Numbered from the stretch's first letter, positions 54,386-63,442 are shown. The stretch is 64,000 nucleotides of DNA from Rapana venosa (GCA_028751875.1 CM054165.1:29202335-29266334), one strand, 5' to 3'. The notes: generated by a model from the letters alone, not told the origin. A program made the numbers and translations.

Positions 54386-54754
54386 TCCAGCATCTCCATC
54401 AAAGTCATGTGAATTCTTTCAAGCTCAGCCGTTAAGGCTTGTGGCTGTGTCACTTCACTCCACCATTCAAAGGCAAAAAGACAGGAAAAAAATAAAAAGC
54501 AACAGCAACAAAAAAAGGCAGTGTTACCAAGCCAAAAGACTGTTTGAATAATAGACTGTGTGACGTGATGTTTTGTGAAAAGCGTGTTCGTATTGTATAC
54601 CAGAACTGTCAGTTACGGCACATTTCACGGCTTGAAATTGGGGGGCTGTTCTTCACCCTGAAAGAGTTTGTTGCCATCCAAAACAAATGAACAACAACAA
54701 AAAATGTCTCGCAAGTAGTAATATGTTTTTTGTGTGTCTGAGTAGGTTTTTTTT

Positions 54755-55105
54755 TTTTCTATGGAATTTTTTTTGCCGAGAACAACTGTTAGCTGTCATG
54801 GGTTCATAAAACTAAAAGACAAAAGGAAATCTTGTCTGCAGGTATTTGTTTTCCCTAAGAATGGCTGCAGGTTTTTTTTCCCTCTGAATTTTGTCGAAAA
54901 CAATTCTGTAGTTACTGTGGGTTAATAAATTATGTGCACTAAACCTATGCTGTATACATCATACATGTAAGGGATCTTAGTTTAATTAAGTGGTTGTCTG
55001 CAGGTATATGTTTTCCAAAGAGTGGCTTCTTTACTTTTGGAATTTTGTGGAAAACAACTCTTGTAGTTGCTGTGGGTTTATAAATGATATGTTCACTAAA
55101 CCTAT
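54755..55105 (-). repeat. Three tandem SINE-5-derived modules
   Basis: Modules near 54758-54810, 54834-54936 and 54991-55104 share GAATTTTGTxGAAAACAACT and TGTAGTTxCTGTGGGTT. The last two also share GTCTGCAGGTATxTGTTTTCC. The same blocks occur once in SINE-5 at 8080-8160. Confidence 0.65.
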
Positions 55106-55124
55106 CTTATTTATTATTTTATTT

Positions 55125-55388
55125 TTATTTTTTTCTGTTATTTCAAGGATAGTGGAATAAGCACCCATGAACTTTTTTTACATCCAGTCCCCATGTGTAT
55201 TCATTTTGAAAATTTTGTCATCTGTTCCCACTGGCACACAGTGGCCTACTCTTCTGAAAATCAGAACAGGTTTTAACATGTGCGCAAGATGTTCTGCATG
55301 CTTTTTCACACGGGATCTTGGTTTATAGTCTCATCTGAAAGTTTGGGGGGGGGGGGGGGGGGTTGGAGTCGGCACTGATTTTAATGTG
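55125..55388 (-). mobile_element. SINE-1 fragment
   Basis: Tail TGTTATTTCAAGGATAGTGG to TTGGAGTCGGCACTGA, with a G run at 55347-55362. Confidence 0.8.
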
Positions 55389-55389
55389 T

Positions 55390-55570
55390 GTGTGTATACA
55401 CACAAAAGAAATTAAGGCATTGGCAGGTCTGCACTTGAAGCTGACCTGGGAGATTGGAAAAATCCCCATGAGTTCATTCACCAGAGACTGAGCACTAAGG
55501 TTTGAACCCATCACTTCATGGCCCCATGGGATTGAAGTCAAACGGTCTTGACCACTCGGCTATATATATT
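55390..55570 (-). mobile_element. SINE-4 copy, full head
   Basis: GGCATTGGCAGGTCTGCACT, GAAGCTGACCTGGGAGATTG, AAGGTTTGAACCCATCAC (B box reversed), ACGGTCTTGACCACTCGGCT (A box reversed). Confidence 0.75.
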
Positions 55571-55571
55571 A

Positions 55572-55782
55572 AAGTCCTTTGGATGAGACTATAAACTGAG
55601 GCCCCGTGTGCGAACGCATGCAGAACATCTTGCGCACACATTAAATCCTGTTCCGCTTTTCGAAAGAGTAGGCCATTGTGTGCTGGTGGGAACAGATGAC
55701 AAAATTTACAAAACCGCATACACATGGGGACTGGATGTAAAAAAGCACATGAGTGCTTATTCCATTGTCCTCGATATATTAC
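55572..55782 (+). mobile_element. SINE-1 fragment
   Basis: AAAGTCCTTTGGATGAGACT to GTCCTCGATATATTA. Confidence 0.83.
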
Positions 55783-55784
55783 AA

Positions 55785-55839
55785 AAAAAAGCGCTTTGAT
55801 TTTTTGCTTTACAAGATTCAGCGCTATATAAATTCCATA

Positions 55840-55872
<33 letters not shown>
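55785..55872 (+). mobile_element. LINE-1 family 3-prime tail
   Basis: GCGCTTTGATTTTTTGCTTT, AAGATTCAGCGCTATATAAA, ATT microsatellite. Confidence 0.68.
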
Positions 55873-55904
55873 CTATCGGTTGAATTGTATATTTTTATCA
55901 CTCT

Positions 55905-55990
55905 CAGACGTCATGGCACTTGGCAGATTTCTCTGTGTGAAATTTGGGTCGATCTCCCCGGAGAGAGCATGGTGCCATAAGAACGGCATC
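55905..55990 (-). mobile_element. SINE-5 fragment
   Basis: GCAGATTTCTCTGTGTGAAA, TTTGGGTCGATCTCCCCGGA. Confidence 0.55.
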
Positions 55991-56269
55991 TGTCCTTAAT
56001 TTTGTTAAAGTAGTTTTCTTCATATTCCTGTTAGCGAGAGACTTCAAAGCAGTGATGATGGACGTCTTGAGAACGCGGCTGTCTTCTTAATTGGAAACTT
56101 GACTATACTACAGACAAATATGTGAATATATAGAGAGATATATAAATTACTTTTGATAATGAAACTTGGGAATAAATGTTAAGTTGAAAATACGTTGTGG
56201 TTTAGTTCGTGTTCTGATATTGACTTGTATGCTTTTTTGGTAATAATTGATTGAATTTTGCTGTTGTTG

Positions 56270-56372
56270 TTGTTGGGCTGGCCCAGCCCAGGACAGACAG
56301 GAGTGGAGAACATTTGTTGCTGCCCTACGTGCCAATAAGGCACAAAGGCATTGATGATGATGATGATGATGA
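56270..56372 (+). mobile_element. LINE-3 family 3-prime tail
   Basis: GCCCAGGACAGACAGGAGTG, GTTGCTGCCCTACGTGCC, GAT microsatellite. Opposite orientation to 27290-27540. Confidence 0.55.
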
Positions 56373-56379
56373 TGTTGTT

Positions 56380-56520
56380 GGGCTAGAACTTTGTGGTCAC
56401 CTATAGTGAGATTTAGCATATTATATAATGTATATGCATCCAATTTTTCTCACCATGAAGGTAGCCGCATTCTGACTTTAAGGATGTATGTGTGCTGGGT
56501 ATGTTCGTGTTTCGGTAACC
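56380..56520 (+). mobile_element. SINE-7 copy
   Basis: GGGCTAGAACTTTGTGG, CACCATGAAGGTAGCCGCAT, TGACTTTAAGGATGTATGTG, GCTGGGTATG. Confidence 0.58.
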
Positions 56521-56587
56521 CACTGAATGCTGATATAAAATTTGGGATCCGTAACATGCGTATTCGATCTTTTGCGCATGAATATTA

Positions 56588-56765
56588 TAATGGCCAGCTG
56601 TAAATGGGTACCTGCCCTCTTTAGGGTCAGGGAAGGTAAAGCAGCGAGGGAGAGGAGATGGGTGATGCCCTCAATATGCTGGCCCTAGAGAAGTGAGGTC
56701 TCTGACGCCTCGCTCCCCTACGACCTTATAGGTTATGGGACACCTTTACCTTTACCTTTTTATTA
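56588..56765 (+). mobile_element. SINE-3 copy, 5-prime truncated
   Basis: CAGCTGTAAATGGGTACCTG, AGGGTCAGGGAAGGTAAAGC, CTAGAGAAGTGAGGTCTCTG, ACCTTATAGGTTATGGGACA, CCTTTACCTTTACC. The tRNA/5S head is absent. Confidence 0.75.
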
Positions 56766-56830
56766 TAATGGGAATTAAGGCACTAGCAGGTTAAGCACTT
56801 GAAGTTGACCTGAGAGATTGAGAGTAGGCT
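56766..56830 (-). mobile_element. SINE-4 fragment
   Basis: AATTAAGGCACTAGCAGGTT, TTGAAGTTGACCTGAGAGAT. Confidence 0.55.
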
Positions 56831-56965
56831 ATTGTGTGCCGGTCGGAACGGATGAAACATTTACAAAACTGCTTACACACGGGGACTGGATAAAAAAAGC
56901 ACATGAGTGCTTATTCCATTATCCTCCAAAGAAAAGAAATAAAATGAAATAAATAAATAAATAAA
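56822..56965 (+). mobile_element. SINE-1 fragment (3-prime)
   Basis: GAGTAGGCTATTGTGTGCCG to CCTCCAAAGAAAAGAAATAA and AATAAATAAATAAA. Confidence 0.8.
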
Positions 56966-57064
56966 TAAAGATAGCGCACACACACACACTCTCTGTCTCA
57001 TGTATATAAATCACAATACTTATAGAATGTATCACAACTTGTGAAGAGCCATTTAATGAATTCA

Positions 57065-57073
57065 AACACACAC

Positions 57074-57104
<31 letters not shown>

Positions 57105-57200
57105 TGCACGCACCCACGCACACACACACATACACATGTACTTACACTCTCACACACTCTCTCACACATGAGTGCGCGTGCACACATACACACACAAAGA
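57065..57200. repeat. (CA)n block
   Basis: CA with GCACGC and CTCACA variants. Confidence 0.92.
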
Positions 57201-57484
57201 GCCTAAGATTAAATCCAAAAGAATAAACTCATCTCTTCCTAGCTGTGCTAAAAATCCTTGCAAAGTTTGCACAAGTAATAATGCTATTAAATTATTGATG
57301 AAACAACTTTTCCCCCAAAAGCAACCTCCCCCTCCCAAAAAGAAAAAAATGTGTGTGTGTGTGTGTGTACAATCGGAGCAAAGTTTGCACAAGTAACAAT
57401 GCTATTAATGATGAAACAATCTTTTCTTAAGAAAATGTTATTGATGAAACAATCTTTCCAAAAAAGCATCCCCCTCCTTAAAAA

Positions 57485-57618
57485 TTGTGACTGTGTGTGT
57501 GACTGTGTGACGGTGTGACCGTGTGTGTGTGTGTGTGTGTGTGTGAGACTGTGACTGGTGTGTGTGTAACTGTGTGTGTGTGTGTAACTGTGTGTGTGTT
57601 TGTGACTGTGTGTGCACG

Positions 57619-57652
<34 letters not shown>

Positions 57653-57720
57653 GTGACTCTGTGTGTGTGTGAGACAGTGTGTGTGTATGTGTGTGTGTGC
57701 GAGACTGTGTGTGTGTGCGG
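57485..57720. repeat. (TG)n block with TGACTGTG units
   Basis: Imperfect TG. The 57375-57440 stretch carries a partial duplication of 57255-57310 (CAAAGTTTGCACAAGTAA, ATGAAACAA). Confidence 0.92.
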
Positions 57721-57729
57721 GCACAGGCA

Positions 57730-58445
57730 TGGGACATGGATCAATTGATCAAACCAGGTAACTCATAATAACATCCCAAAAAAGGCCTCCCTATCAGACA
57801 ATCACCAACCCCCACCCCACCCCCTACCCTGTCTCTCCTCCACCACTATGGCAACCACTTCCCCTCCCCTCCCTCTCCCTCCCTCCCCCTCCCTCCCCCC
57901 ACCAAATTACCTTAGAGTAGAAATCAACTGGAAAAGTCTGGGTGAAAGAGAGAGGGGGAGAGAGGGAAGGAATCAATATCAGAAACGAGTGCTGACTCAT
58001 TTTCTTCCTGCTAGTAGTCGTGGATGCAATGTGTGTGCACGATCCCAGTGGCTGCTGTTGCTGCCGTTACTGCTGTTGCTGCTGCTGTTACTGCTGCTTC
58101 TGCTGCTGCTGCACATGTGGACGATTGTTAGACCGCAGCAGGGTGTGGCAGATCGGTTGTGTCAAAAGAGGGTACATCTGGTGCATGTTTGTAAGGGGTT
58201 GTAAGGCTATATATGGTAGGGGGAGAGGCTTAGTGTGCTTGCTGGTGGTGATTTATATCTGATGGAAGTGGGTGACAGATTTTGTGTGTGGGTTGCTTAT
58301 GGGAGGATTAAGGTGTTGAAAGTTAGAATTTACAAATAAAAAAGATTTTTTTGGAAAGGTAGAAATGATTTTGATTATGATAAAGAAGAAAGTTTTTGTC
58401 GTGAAAGTATGGTTTTGTCAGTGAGTGAAAATTATGGGTTTATTG
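57730..58445. other. Intronic DNA with C-rich tract and (CTG)n
   Basis: CCCTCC-rich 57800-57900; imperfect CTG trinucleotides 58048-58112. No exon recognised. Confidence 0.6.
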
Positions 58446-58451
58446 CTTTTG

Positions 58452-58454
<3 letters not shown>

Positions 58455-58513
<59 letters not shown>

Positions 58514-58530
58514 AGGGGAGAGAGAGAGAT
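58455..58530. repeat. (GA)n block
   Basis: GA repeats with a GGGGAGGGG interruption. Confidence 0.94.
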
Positions 58531-58667
58531 TAATATGCACCACGAAAAGTATTATATTCACAATTAAAAGTCATATTGCTTGAAGAAATTACAGGATATG
58601 TTCTCATGGCTAACTTCAATCACCTTACCTCAATTTCTTCTCACGAATAAAAATGAAAGATAAGAAG

Positions 58668-58945
58668 AAGGAAGGTGGCAGGAAGGATAAGACCTCACAA
58701 GTGAACTGTCAAGTTCTGGGTTCGATTTCCAGCCTTGCCCTTCCTTCCCAGTTAGGTGAGAAAATCGAACCGAACGTCAAATTCCTTTGAGTGAGACTGT
58801 AAACCGAGGCCCTGAGCGCAAATGCACACAGAACATTTTGCGTACATGTTTAAAACCCTTTCCACCTTTTGGAAGAGTAGGCCATTTCGTGCTGGTAGGA
58901 ATGGATGATGAAATTTTGAAAAATGCATGCACACAGCAATGCGCT
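58668..58945 (+). mobile_element. SINE-1b copy
   Basis: GGTGGCAGGAAGGATAAGAC head, GGGTTCGATTTCCAG B box, CCCAGTTAGGTGAGAAAATC, then the SINE-1 body. Confidence 0.76.
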
Positions 58946-59049
58946 CTGCGGCCTGAATTTCATGCCGTGAAATCTGTTGTGACTTTTAAGTGGTACACAA
59001 TACATTATACAATATACAACACCGTACAATACAATATTGGAATTGTCTT

Positions 59050-59395
59050 CTTTGTCATCATATGCTCAGACAGCAACTATTGTTGTTTGTCAGATGAGTG
59101 AAAATGCGTTGCGCTGCCGTTAAGCGCCTGACAAGTCAGGCCCAGCCATCCAACTTCGGCATGGGAGAGAACTGTTACCTTTTAAGTCTCTCTACAAAAA
59201 AAAAATGCAGGAGGATGGACGACCAAGAAGGAAGAAAATAGACTTAGAGGGAGGCGACAGGAAGAAAAAGGAACAAGGCAGAAACAAAGAGAGGGATAGA
59301 AAAGAGGGAACATTTCCTAACTTCCAGAAAGTGGGGGGGATGCTATTTATACTGACAAGCCGATCCCCCCTGGTATCCCCGCGGGGGAAGAATTG
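59050..59395 (+). mobile_element. SINE-2 copy
   Basis: GTCATCATATGCTCAGACAG to GTATCCCCGCGGGGG; the hairpin arms GGGGGGATGCT and GGTATCCCC are only partly complementary. Confidence 0.78.
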
Positions 59396-59534
59396 GAATT
59401 GGAATATGAAAGTGACCAGCACTGTTGTATTGATGGCTTTTGACACACGTGGCAGGCCATAGTTTGGTTGGCTGCATCTTGCCAGGCAGGCAGGCAATGG
59501 GTCAATGGGATTGAGCCAGGGAGTCTAACACCAC

Positions 59535-59745
59535 AGGGGGAGGGAGGGAGGGAGGGGTGGGGGTTAATAGAAAACCATAAATGTTGGGGGAAGGAGAGAA
59601 TTGCTGGGGTGGGAGAAGGGGGGGGGGGGGGGGGGGGGGGTTGTTCTATTTGGTGGTTTGGGGAGGGGGGGGGGGAGGGGGTGGTGATGTTGGGGGATGG
59701 GGACAGGGGGGGGAGGAGAGAGAGAGTGTGTGTGTGGTTAATAAG
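59535..59745. repeat. G-rich tract
   Basis: GGGA repeats with long G runs at 59619-59640 and 59667-59681; potential G-quadruplexes on the + strand. Confidence 0.9.
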
Positions 59746-59774
59746 TGTGTGTGTAATTAAAAAAAACAAAATTT

Positions 59775-59968
59775 AAGATAGAGGATAATGGAATAAGCAC
59801 TCATGTGCTTTTTTTTTACATCCTGTCCCCGTGTGTATGCGATTTTGTAAATTTTGTCATCTGTTCCCACTGGCACACAATGGCCTACTCTTTCGAAAAG
59901 CGGAACAGGATTTAACATGTGCGCAAGATGTTCTGCGTGCGTTCACACACGGGGCCTCGGTTTATAGT
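59775..59968 (-). mobile_element. SINE-1 fragment
   Basis: Tail GAGGATAATGGAATAAGCAC to CTCGGTTTATAGT. Confidence 0.83.
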
Positions 59969-59999
59969 AATAAGTGTGTGTGTTAAGTTTGTGTGTGAC

Positions 60000-60265
60000 T
60001 GTGTGGTTAGTGGGTCATTAAGAGAGAGAGAGAGAGAGAGAGAGAGTGGTTTTGTGTGTGTGTGAATGTTGGCGTACGTGTGTCACTAGGTGTGTGTGTG
60101 TGTGTGAATGTTTGCGTACGTGTGTCACTAAGTGTGTGTGTGTGTGTGTGAATGTTTGCGTATGTGTGTCACTAAGGTGTGTGTGTGTGAATGTTGCATA
60201 CGTGTGTCACTAAGTGTGTGTGTGTGTGCGTATGTGTGCGTGCGTATATGTGTGCATGCGTGCGC
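60000..60265. repeat. (GA)n and (TG)n with a 50-55-bp higher-order repeat
   Basis: GTGTGAATGTTTGCGTACGT with GTGTCACTAAG recurs about five times between 60060 and 60215. Confidence 0.9.
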
Positions 60266-60292
60266 ATCCATACACACTTACTTGTATACTCA

Positions 60293-60690
60293 CGGATGAG
60301 ACTATAAACCGAGGCCCAGTGTGTGAACGCATGCAGAACATCTTGCGCACACGTTAAATCCTGTTCCGCTTTTCGTAAGAGTAGGCCAATTTGTGCCGGT
60401 GGGCACAAATGACAGAATTTACAAAACAGCATACACACGGGGACTGGATGTAAAAAAGCACATGAGTGCTTATTCCATTATCCTCGATATAGAAGAATAA
60501 ATAAATAAATAAATAAATACATAAATAAAAATAGATGCAAAAAAGCACTTAAGTGCTTATTCCATTAGCCTCGATATAAAAGAATTTAAAAAAGTAAATG
60601 AATGAAAATTGAAACGGGGACTGGATGTAAAAAAAAAAGCACATAAGCGCTTATTCCATTATCCGTGATATAAAAGAATTTTTTTTAAAA
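60293..60690 (+). mobile_element. SINE-1 fragment with three tandem 3-prime tails
   Basis: Body from GGATGAGACTATAAACCGAG. The tail module (ATGTAAAAAAGCAC...GTGCTTATTCCATTA) ends first near 60505, again at 60530-60583 and again at 60612-60680, separated by short A/T-rich spacers. Confidence 0.83.
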
Positions 60691-60731
60691 AGTGTGTTGA
60701 GGATCTGCGTGCAAGACTGTACATCACCACT

Positions 60732-60734
<3 letters not shown>

Positions 60735-60814
<80 letters not shown>

Positions 60815-60815
60815 A
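60735..60815. repeat. (TA)n then (GA)n
   Basis: About 46 bp of TA and 30 bp of GA, followed by two GTATACATGTAACATGTAT-like palindromic stretches (60825, 60902). Confidence 0.95.
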
Positions 60816-61189
60816 GAGTAAATATATACATGTAACATGTATAAAATGTATGGAATGTGGTTAAAACAAGAGAATGGATAAGTGTTTGATACACACATTA
60901 TATATACATGTAACATGTATACAACATGTATGGGCAATGTGGTTCAAAACAAGAGAATGGGAATCAACGTGTTTTTGATCCTCCGGTGGTGATTCTGGAA
61001 CAGGAACCACTTTCATCATGTGTACACCCGTGTGGGTTTTGGGAAATAAATTTTTTTTAAACTATAAAAGTTTTGAATGGCTCAGCTTTTGTGTTTTTGC
61101 AGAGGTTGCCTGTTAAAAGTTTTCTTTCTGCCAGAGAGGGGGTTTTTTGTGTGTGAGGGAGAGACTGTGTTTTTGATGTTTTGGAGGAC

Positions 61190-61300
61190 GGGAGGGTGGG
61201 AGAGGGGGGGAGGTGGGAGAGGGAGGGGGGGGGGAGAGAGAGTGTGTATATATATATCTGAGACTCTCTCTCTCTCTGTCCGTCCGTCTGTCTGTCTCTG
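61190..61300. repeat. G-rich, (TA)n and (CT)n
   Basis: GGGAGGTGGGA repeats, a short TATATA run, then TCTC/TCCG repeats. Confidence 0.85.
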
Positions 61301-61301
61301 T

Positions 61302-61441
61302 CATGTTAAAACCCGTTCCGCATTTTGGAAGAGTAGGCCATTGTGTGATGGTGGGAACGGACAATATGTACAAAACTGCATATCCGTGGGGACTGGATGG
61401 GAAAAAAAGCACACAAGTGCTTATTCCATTATCCTTAAAAT

Positions 61442-61442
<1 letters not shown>
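61302..61442 (+). mobile_element. SINE-1 fragment (3-prime)
   Basis: TGTTAAAACCCGTTCCGC to TTCCATTATCCTTAAAATA, then an ATC microsatellite. It ends about 380 bp before exon 3. Confidence 0.82.
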
Positions 61443-61474
<32 letters not shown>

Positions 61475-61560
61475 TCTCTCTCTCTCATGTATCTGTCTCA
61501 GTCGCTCTTCTCTCTCTTCTCGCTCTCCTCTCTCTCTCCCCCCCCCCCACCCCCCCTCCC
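61443..61560. repeat. (ATC)n and (CT)n
   Basis: ATC trinucleotides to 61473, then CT-rich DNA and a C run at 61541. Confidence 0.9.
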
Positions 61561-61823
61561 TCTCTTGTGTATGTTATCCGGTTTTTGCCCACTGAGTGGC
61601 ATTGTCAATTTCTCCTACGCCAACCATGTACCTACGCCAACCATGTATTATGGCCTAAGGCCGAGATACATTAAATTTCTGAGTTTTCGCTCCCTCTCTC
61701 CCTCCCACCCTCCCCCTCTCTCTGGTCTGTCCTCTTGTTTTTCTTGTCTTCCATTTCGATCAGAACCAAATTTTTCATTAAAAAAACAATTAAAAAAAAA
61801 ATCCCTGGTGGACTGTTTCGCAG

Positions 61824-62017
61824 AGTTCTTCACGGAACTGCTGGACAATGCCCGTGAGGAGCTGCACGAGATGTTCGTGAAGACGTACGGCATGCTGTAC
61901 GAGCAGAACGCGCAGATCTTCGCCGACCTCTTCAACGACCTGCGGGCCTACTACAAGGGCAAGGACCGCAACCTGGTGGACGTCATGGACAACTTCTTCA
62001 GCCGGCTGCTCCAGAGG
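61824..62017 (+). CDS. GPC4/6: Glypican (GPC4/6 type), coding exon 3
   Basis: This exon encodes residues 111-175. The junction codon is C+AG (Gln), giving KFDQFFTELLDNA, which matches the family pattern KFD-x-FF-x-ELL. The strongest family signature follows: MFVKTYGMLYEQNAQIF at residues 127-143, then DLFNDLRAYYKG and a segment ending FFSRLLQR. The acceptor is TTTCGCAG with a weak pyrimidine tract, and the donor is G|GTAGGT at 62018, phase 0. Third codon positions are strongly G/C, unlike exons 1 and 2. A reading frame is also open upstream of the acceptor, but it does not resemble glypican and I read it as intron. Confidence 0.95.
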
Positions 62018-62109
62018 GTAGGTCTAGAGAGTCTTCTGTTTTAACATACTGTAGGCGGTTGGGTTGGACTGTGTGTGTAACCATGTTGTGAAACAAATGG
62101 TATTAGTCA

Positions 62110-62205
62110 TTATATGCTCATCAGGAGAACTGACAACAGAGAGGAATGGAAGGCCATGATCGCCGATGTCTGCAACAGACCTGGCACATGAAGAAGAAGA
62201 AGAAG
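62110..62205 (+). mobile_element. LINE remnant (C-terminal end)
   Basis: Encodes RTDNREEWKAMIADVCNRPGT then a stop and AAGAAGAAGAAG. The pattern of R-x-W and a final short segment before a purine tail is typical of LINE ORF2 ends. It differs from LINE-1 and LINE-2. Confidence 0.5.
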
Positions 62206-62277
62206 TCATATTTATATATGAGATTCAGATTGTTCCAATTTATGTATTGGAAGGGTGGGGGGTGAGGGTGGGGGAGG

Positions 62278-62645
62278 GGGGTGGGGATAGCCTAGTAGTT
62301 GGAGCGTTGAGCTCGCATTCTGACAGCCCTGGATTCAAGCCACCACCAAGGCTCCTCTTCTGCTCAAGGGAATTTTTTTCCCCTGGAGTTAACATCAGTG
62401 CCAACTCCACTCTCTCCAAAAGTCCTTCGGATGAGACTATAAACCAAGGTGCCCTGTGTGCGAAGGCACGTGGAACATCTTGAGCTCACGTTAAAACCCG
62501 TTCCGCTTTTCGGAAGAGTAGGCCATTGTGTGCCGGTGGGAATGGATGACAAAATGTACAAAACTGCATACACATGGGGAATGGATGTTTAAAAAAAAAA
62601 GCATATGAGCGCTTATTCCGTTATCCTTGAAATAAAAAATAAATA
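62278..62645 (+). mobile_element. SINE-1 copy, full length, in intron 3
   Basis: Head GGGGATAGCCTAGTAGTTGG, degenerate B box GGATTCAAGCC, full body, tail CCTTGAAATAAAAAATAAAT. Confidence 0.86.
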
Positions 62646-62715
62646 ATAACAACAACAACAATAATAAGGATCTTAATAATAAAGATAGTACTACTGCTGC
62701 TGCTGCTGTCGCTTT

Positions 62716-62751
<36 letters not shown>

Positions 62752-62865
62752 TACTACTTCAACTACTACTACTACTGATAATGATAATGAATAATAATAA
62801 TAATGATGATGATGATGATGATGATGATATCATTAACAATAATAATAATAATAACAGAGGAGCCA
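62646..62865. repeat. (AAC/AAT)n, (CTG)n, (ACT)n, (GAT)n microsatellites
   Basis: Compound trinucleotide tract ending about 35 bp before the exon 4 acceptor. Confidence 0.93.
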
Positions 62866-62899
62866 TCCTTCTCTAACCTGATTGACCTGTAACGGACAG

Positions 62900-63097
62900 A
62901 TGTTCGAGCTCCTCAACGGTCAGTACGAGTTTGACGACGACTACCTGACGTGCGTGACGGAGCGCATGAACGACCTGAAGCCTTTCGGGGACGTGCCCAA
63001 CAAGCTGTCCACCCAGATCAAGCGTGCCTTCATCGCCGCCAGGACCTTCGTGCAGGGCTTGGCCATTGGCCGGGACGTCATCCTCAACGTCATGGAG
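62900..63097 (+). CDS. GPC4/6: Glypican (GPC4/6 type), coding exon 4; gene continues past the window
   Basis: This exon encodes residues 176-241. It begins MFELLNGQYEFDDDYLTC at an acceptor ending GGACAG (62898-62899), phase 0. The segment DDYLTCVTERMNDLKPFGDVP and the following RAFIAARTFVQGLAIGR are close to the GPC4/6 consensus known for the family. C193 is another conserved core cysteine. The donor is G|GTCAGT at 63098, phase 0. No stop occurs in the frame. Full-length glypicans are about 550 residues with 14 conserved cysteines, a furin-type site, Ser-Gly attachment sites and a C-terminal GPI signal. Of these, only five cysteines (34, 64, 70, 71, 193) and none of the C-terminal elements fall in this window. 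Confidence 0.95.
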
Positions 63098-63299
63098 GTC
63101 AGTGTGCATCCGTGCGAGTTGGGCCGCCATCGCACAATTTTGTTGTGGGTTTTTTTGTGTGTTAAGAATCTTTATAAAAACAACCCACAACCCCCCAAAA
63201 AACTCCCCACTTTTGTTCACTTTTGTCCTTTTTTTGTTTTTTTTTGTTTGTGGTTTGTTTTTCTGCCTCTTATCTTCTGTGATGTTCCTGTCCTGCTGT

Positions 63300-63400
63300 T
63301 CCAACTTCTTCTTCTTCCTTTTTTGTTGTCATGTTTCTCGCAGGGCAGGTTTGACGTTGATGAGCCTTCTCCGTCTCTCTCTGTTTTGAGCTGTTCCAAC
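63300..63400 (-). mobile_element. LINE-2 family 3-prime tail, reversed
   Basis: CTTCTTCTTCCTTTTTTGTT, GTCATGTTTCTCGCAGGGCA, GATGAGCCTTCTCC: the reverse complement of the LINE-2 end. Confidence 0.75.
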
Positions 63401-63442
63401 GCCGCTGTCATTTTCAAATCTCTGTCCTGCCTGCCCCAGCCA

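Larger units (their letters stand above)
24412..61823 (+). other. Glypican intron 2 (37.4 kb), repeat-dominated
   Basis: Phase 1 intron. Its donor (GTGAGT) and acceptor (TTTCGCAG) join residues 110 and 111 in frame. No intervening glypican exon is needed, since the joined protein runs through the family consensus without a gap. I found no convincing nested gene on either strand. The content is almost wholly SINEs, LINE fragments, tandem arrays and simple repeats, listed separately. Confidence 0.88.
62018..62899 (+). other. Glypican intron 3 (882 bp)
   Basis: Phase 0 intron, GTAGGT to GGACAG. It contains a LINE remnant (62110-62205), a nearly full-length SINE-1 (62278-62645) and trinucleotide microsatellites (62640-62860). 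A CTAAC about 22 bp before the acceptor is a plausible branch point. Confidence 0.9.

Noticed and set aside
58048..58112. CTG trinucleotide tract as a poly-Cys or poly-Leu exon
   Set aside because: Imperfect microsatellite without splice sites or protein-like flanks.
61487..61823. Open frame continuing upstream of glypican exon 3
   Set aside because: It is low-complexity Ser/Leu/Pro then Lys-rich, lies before a usable acceptor, and breaks the family alignment that the spliced junction restores.
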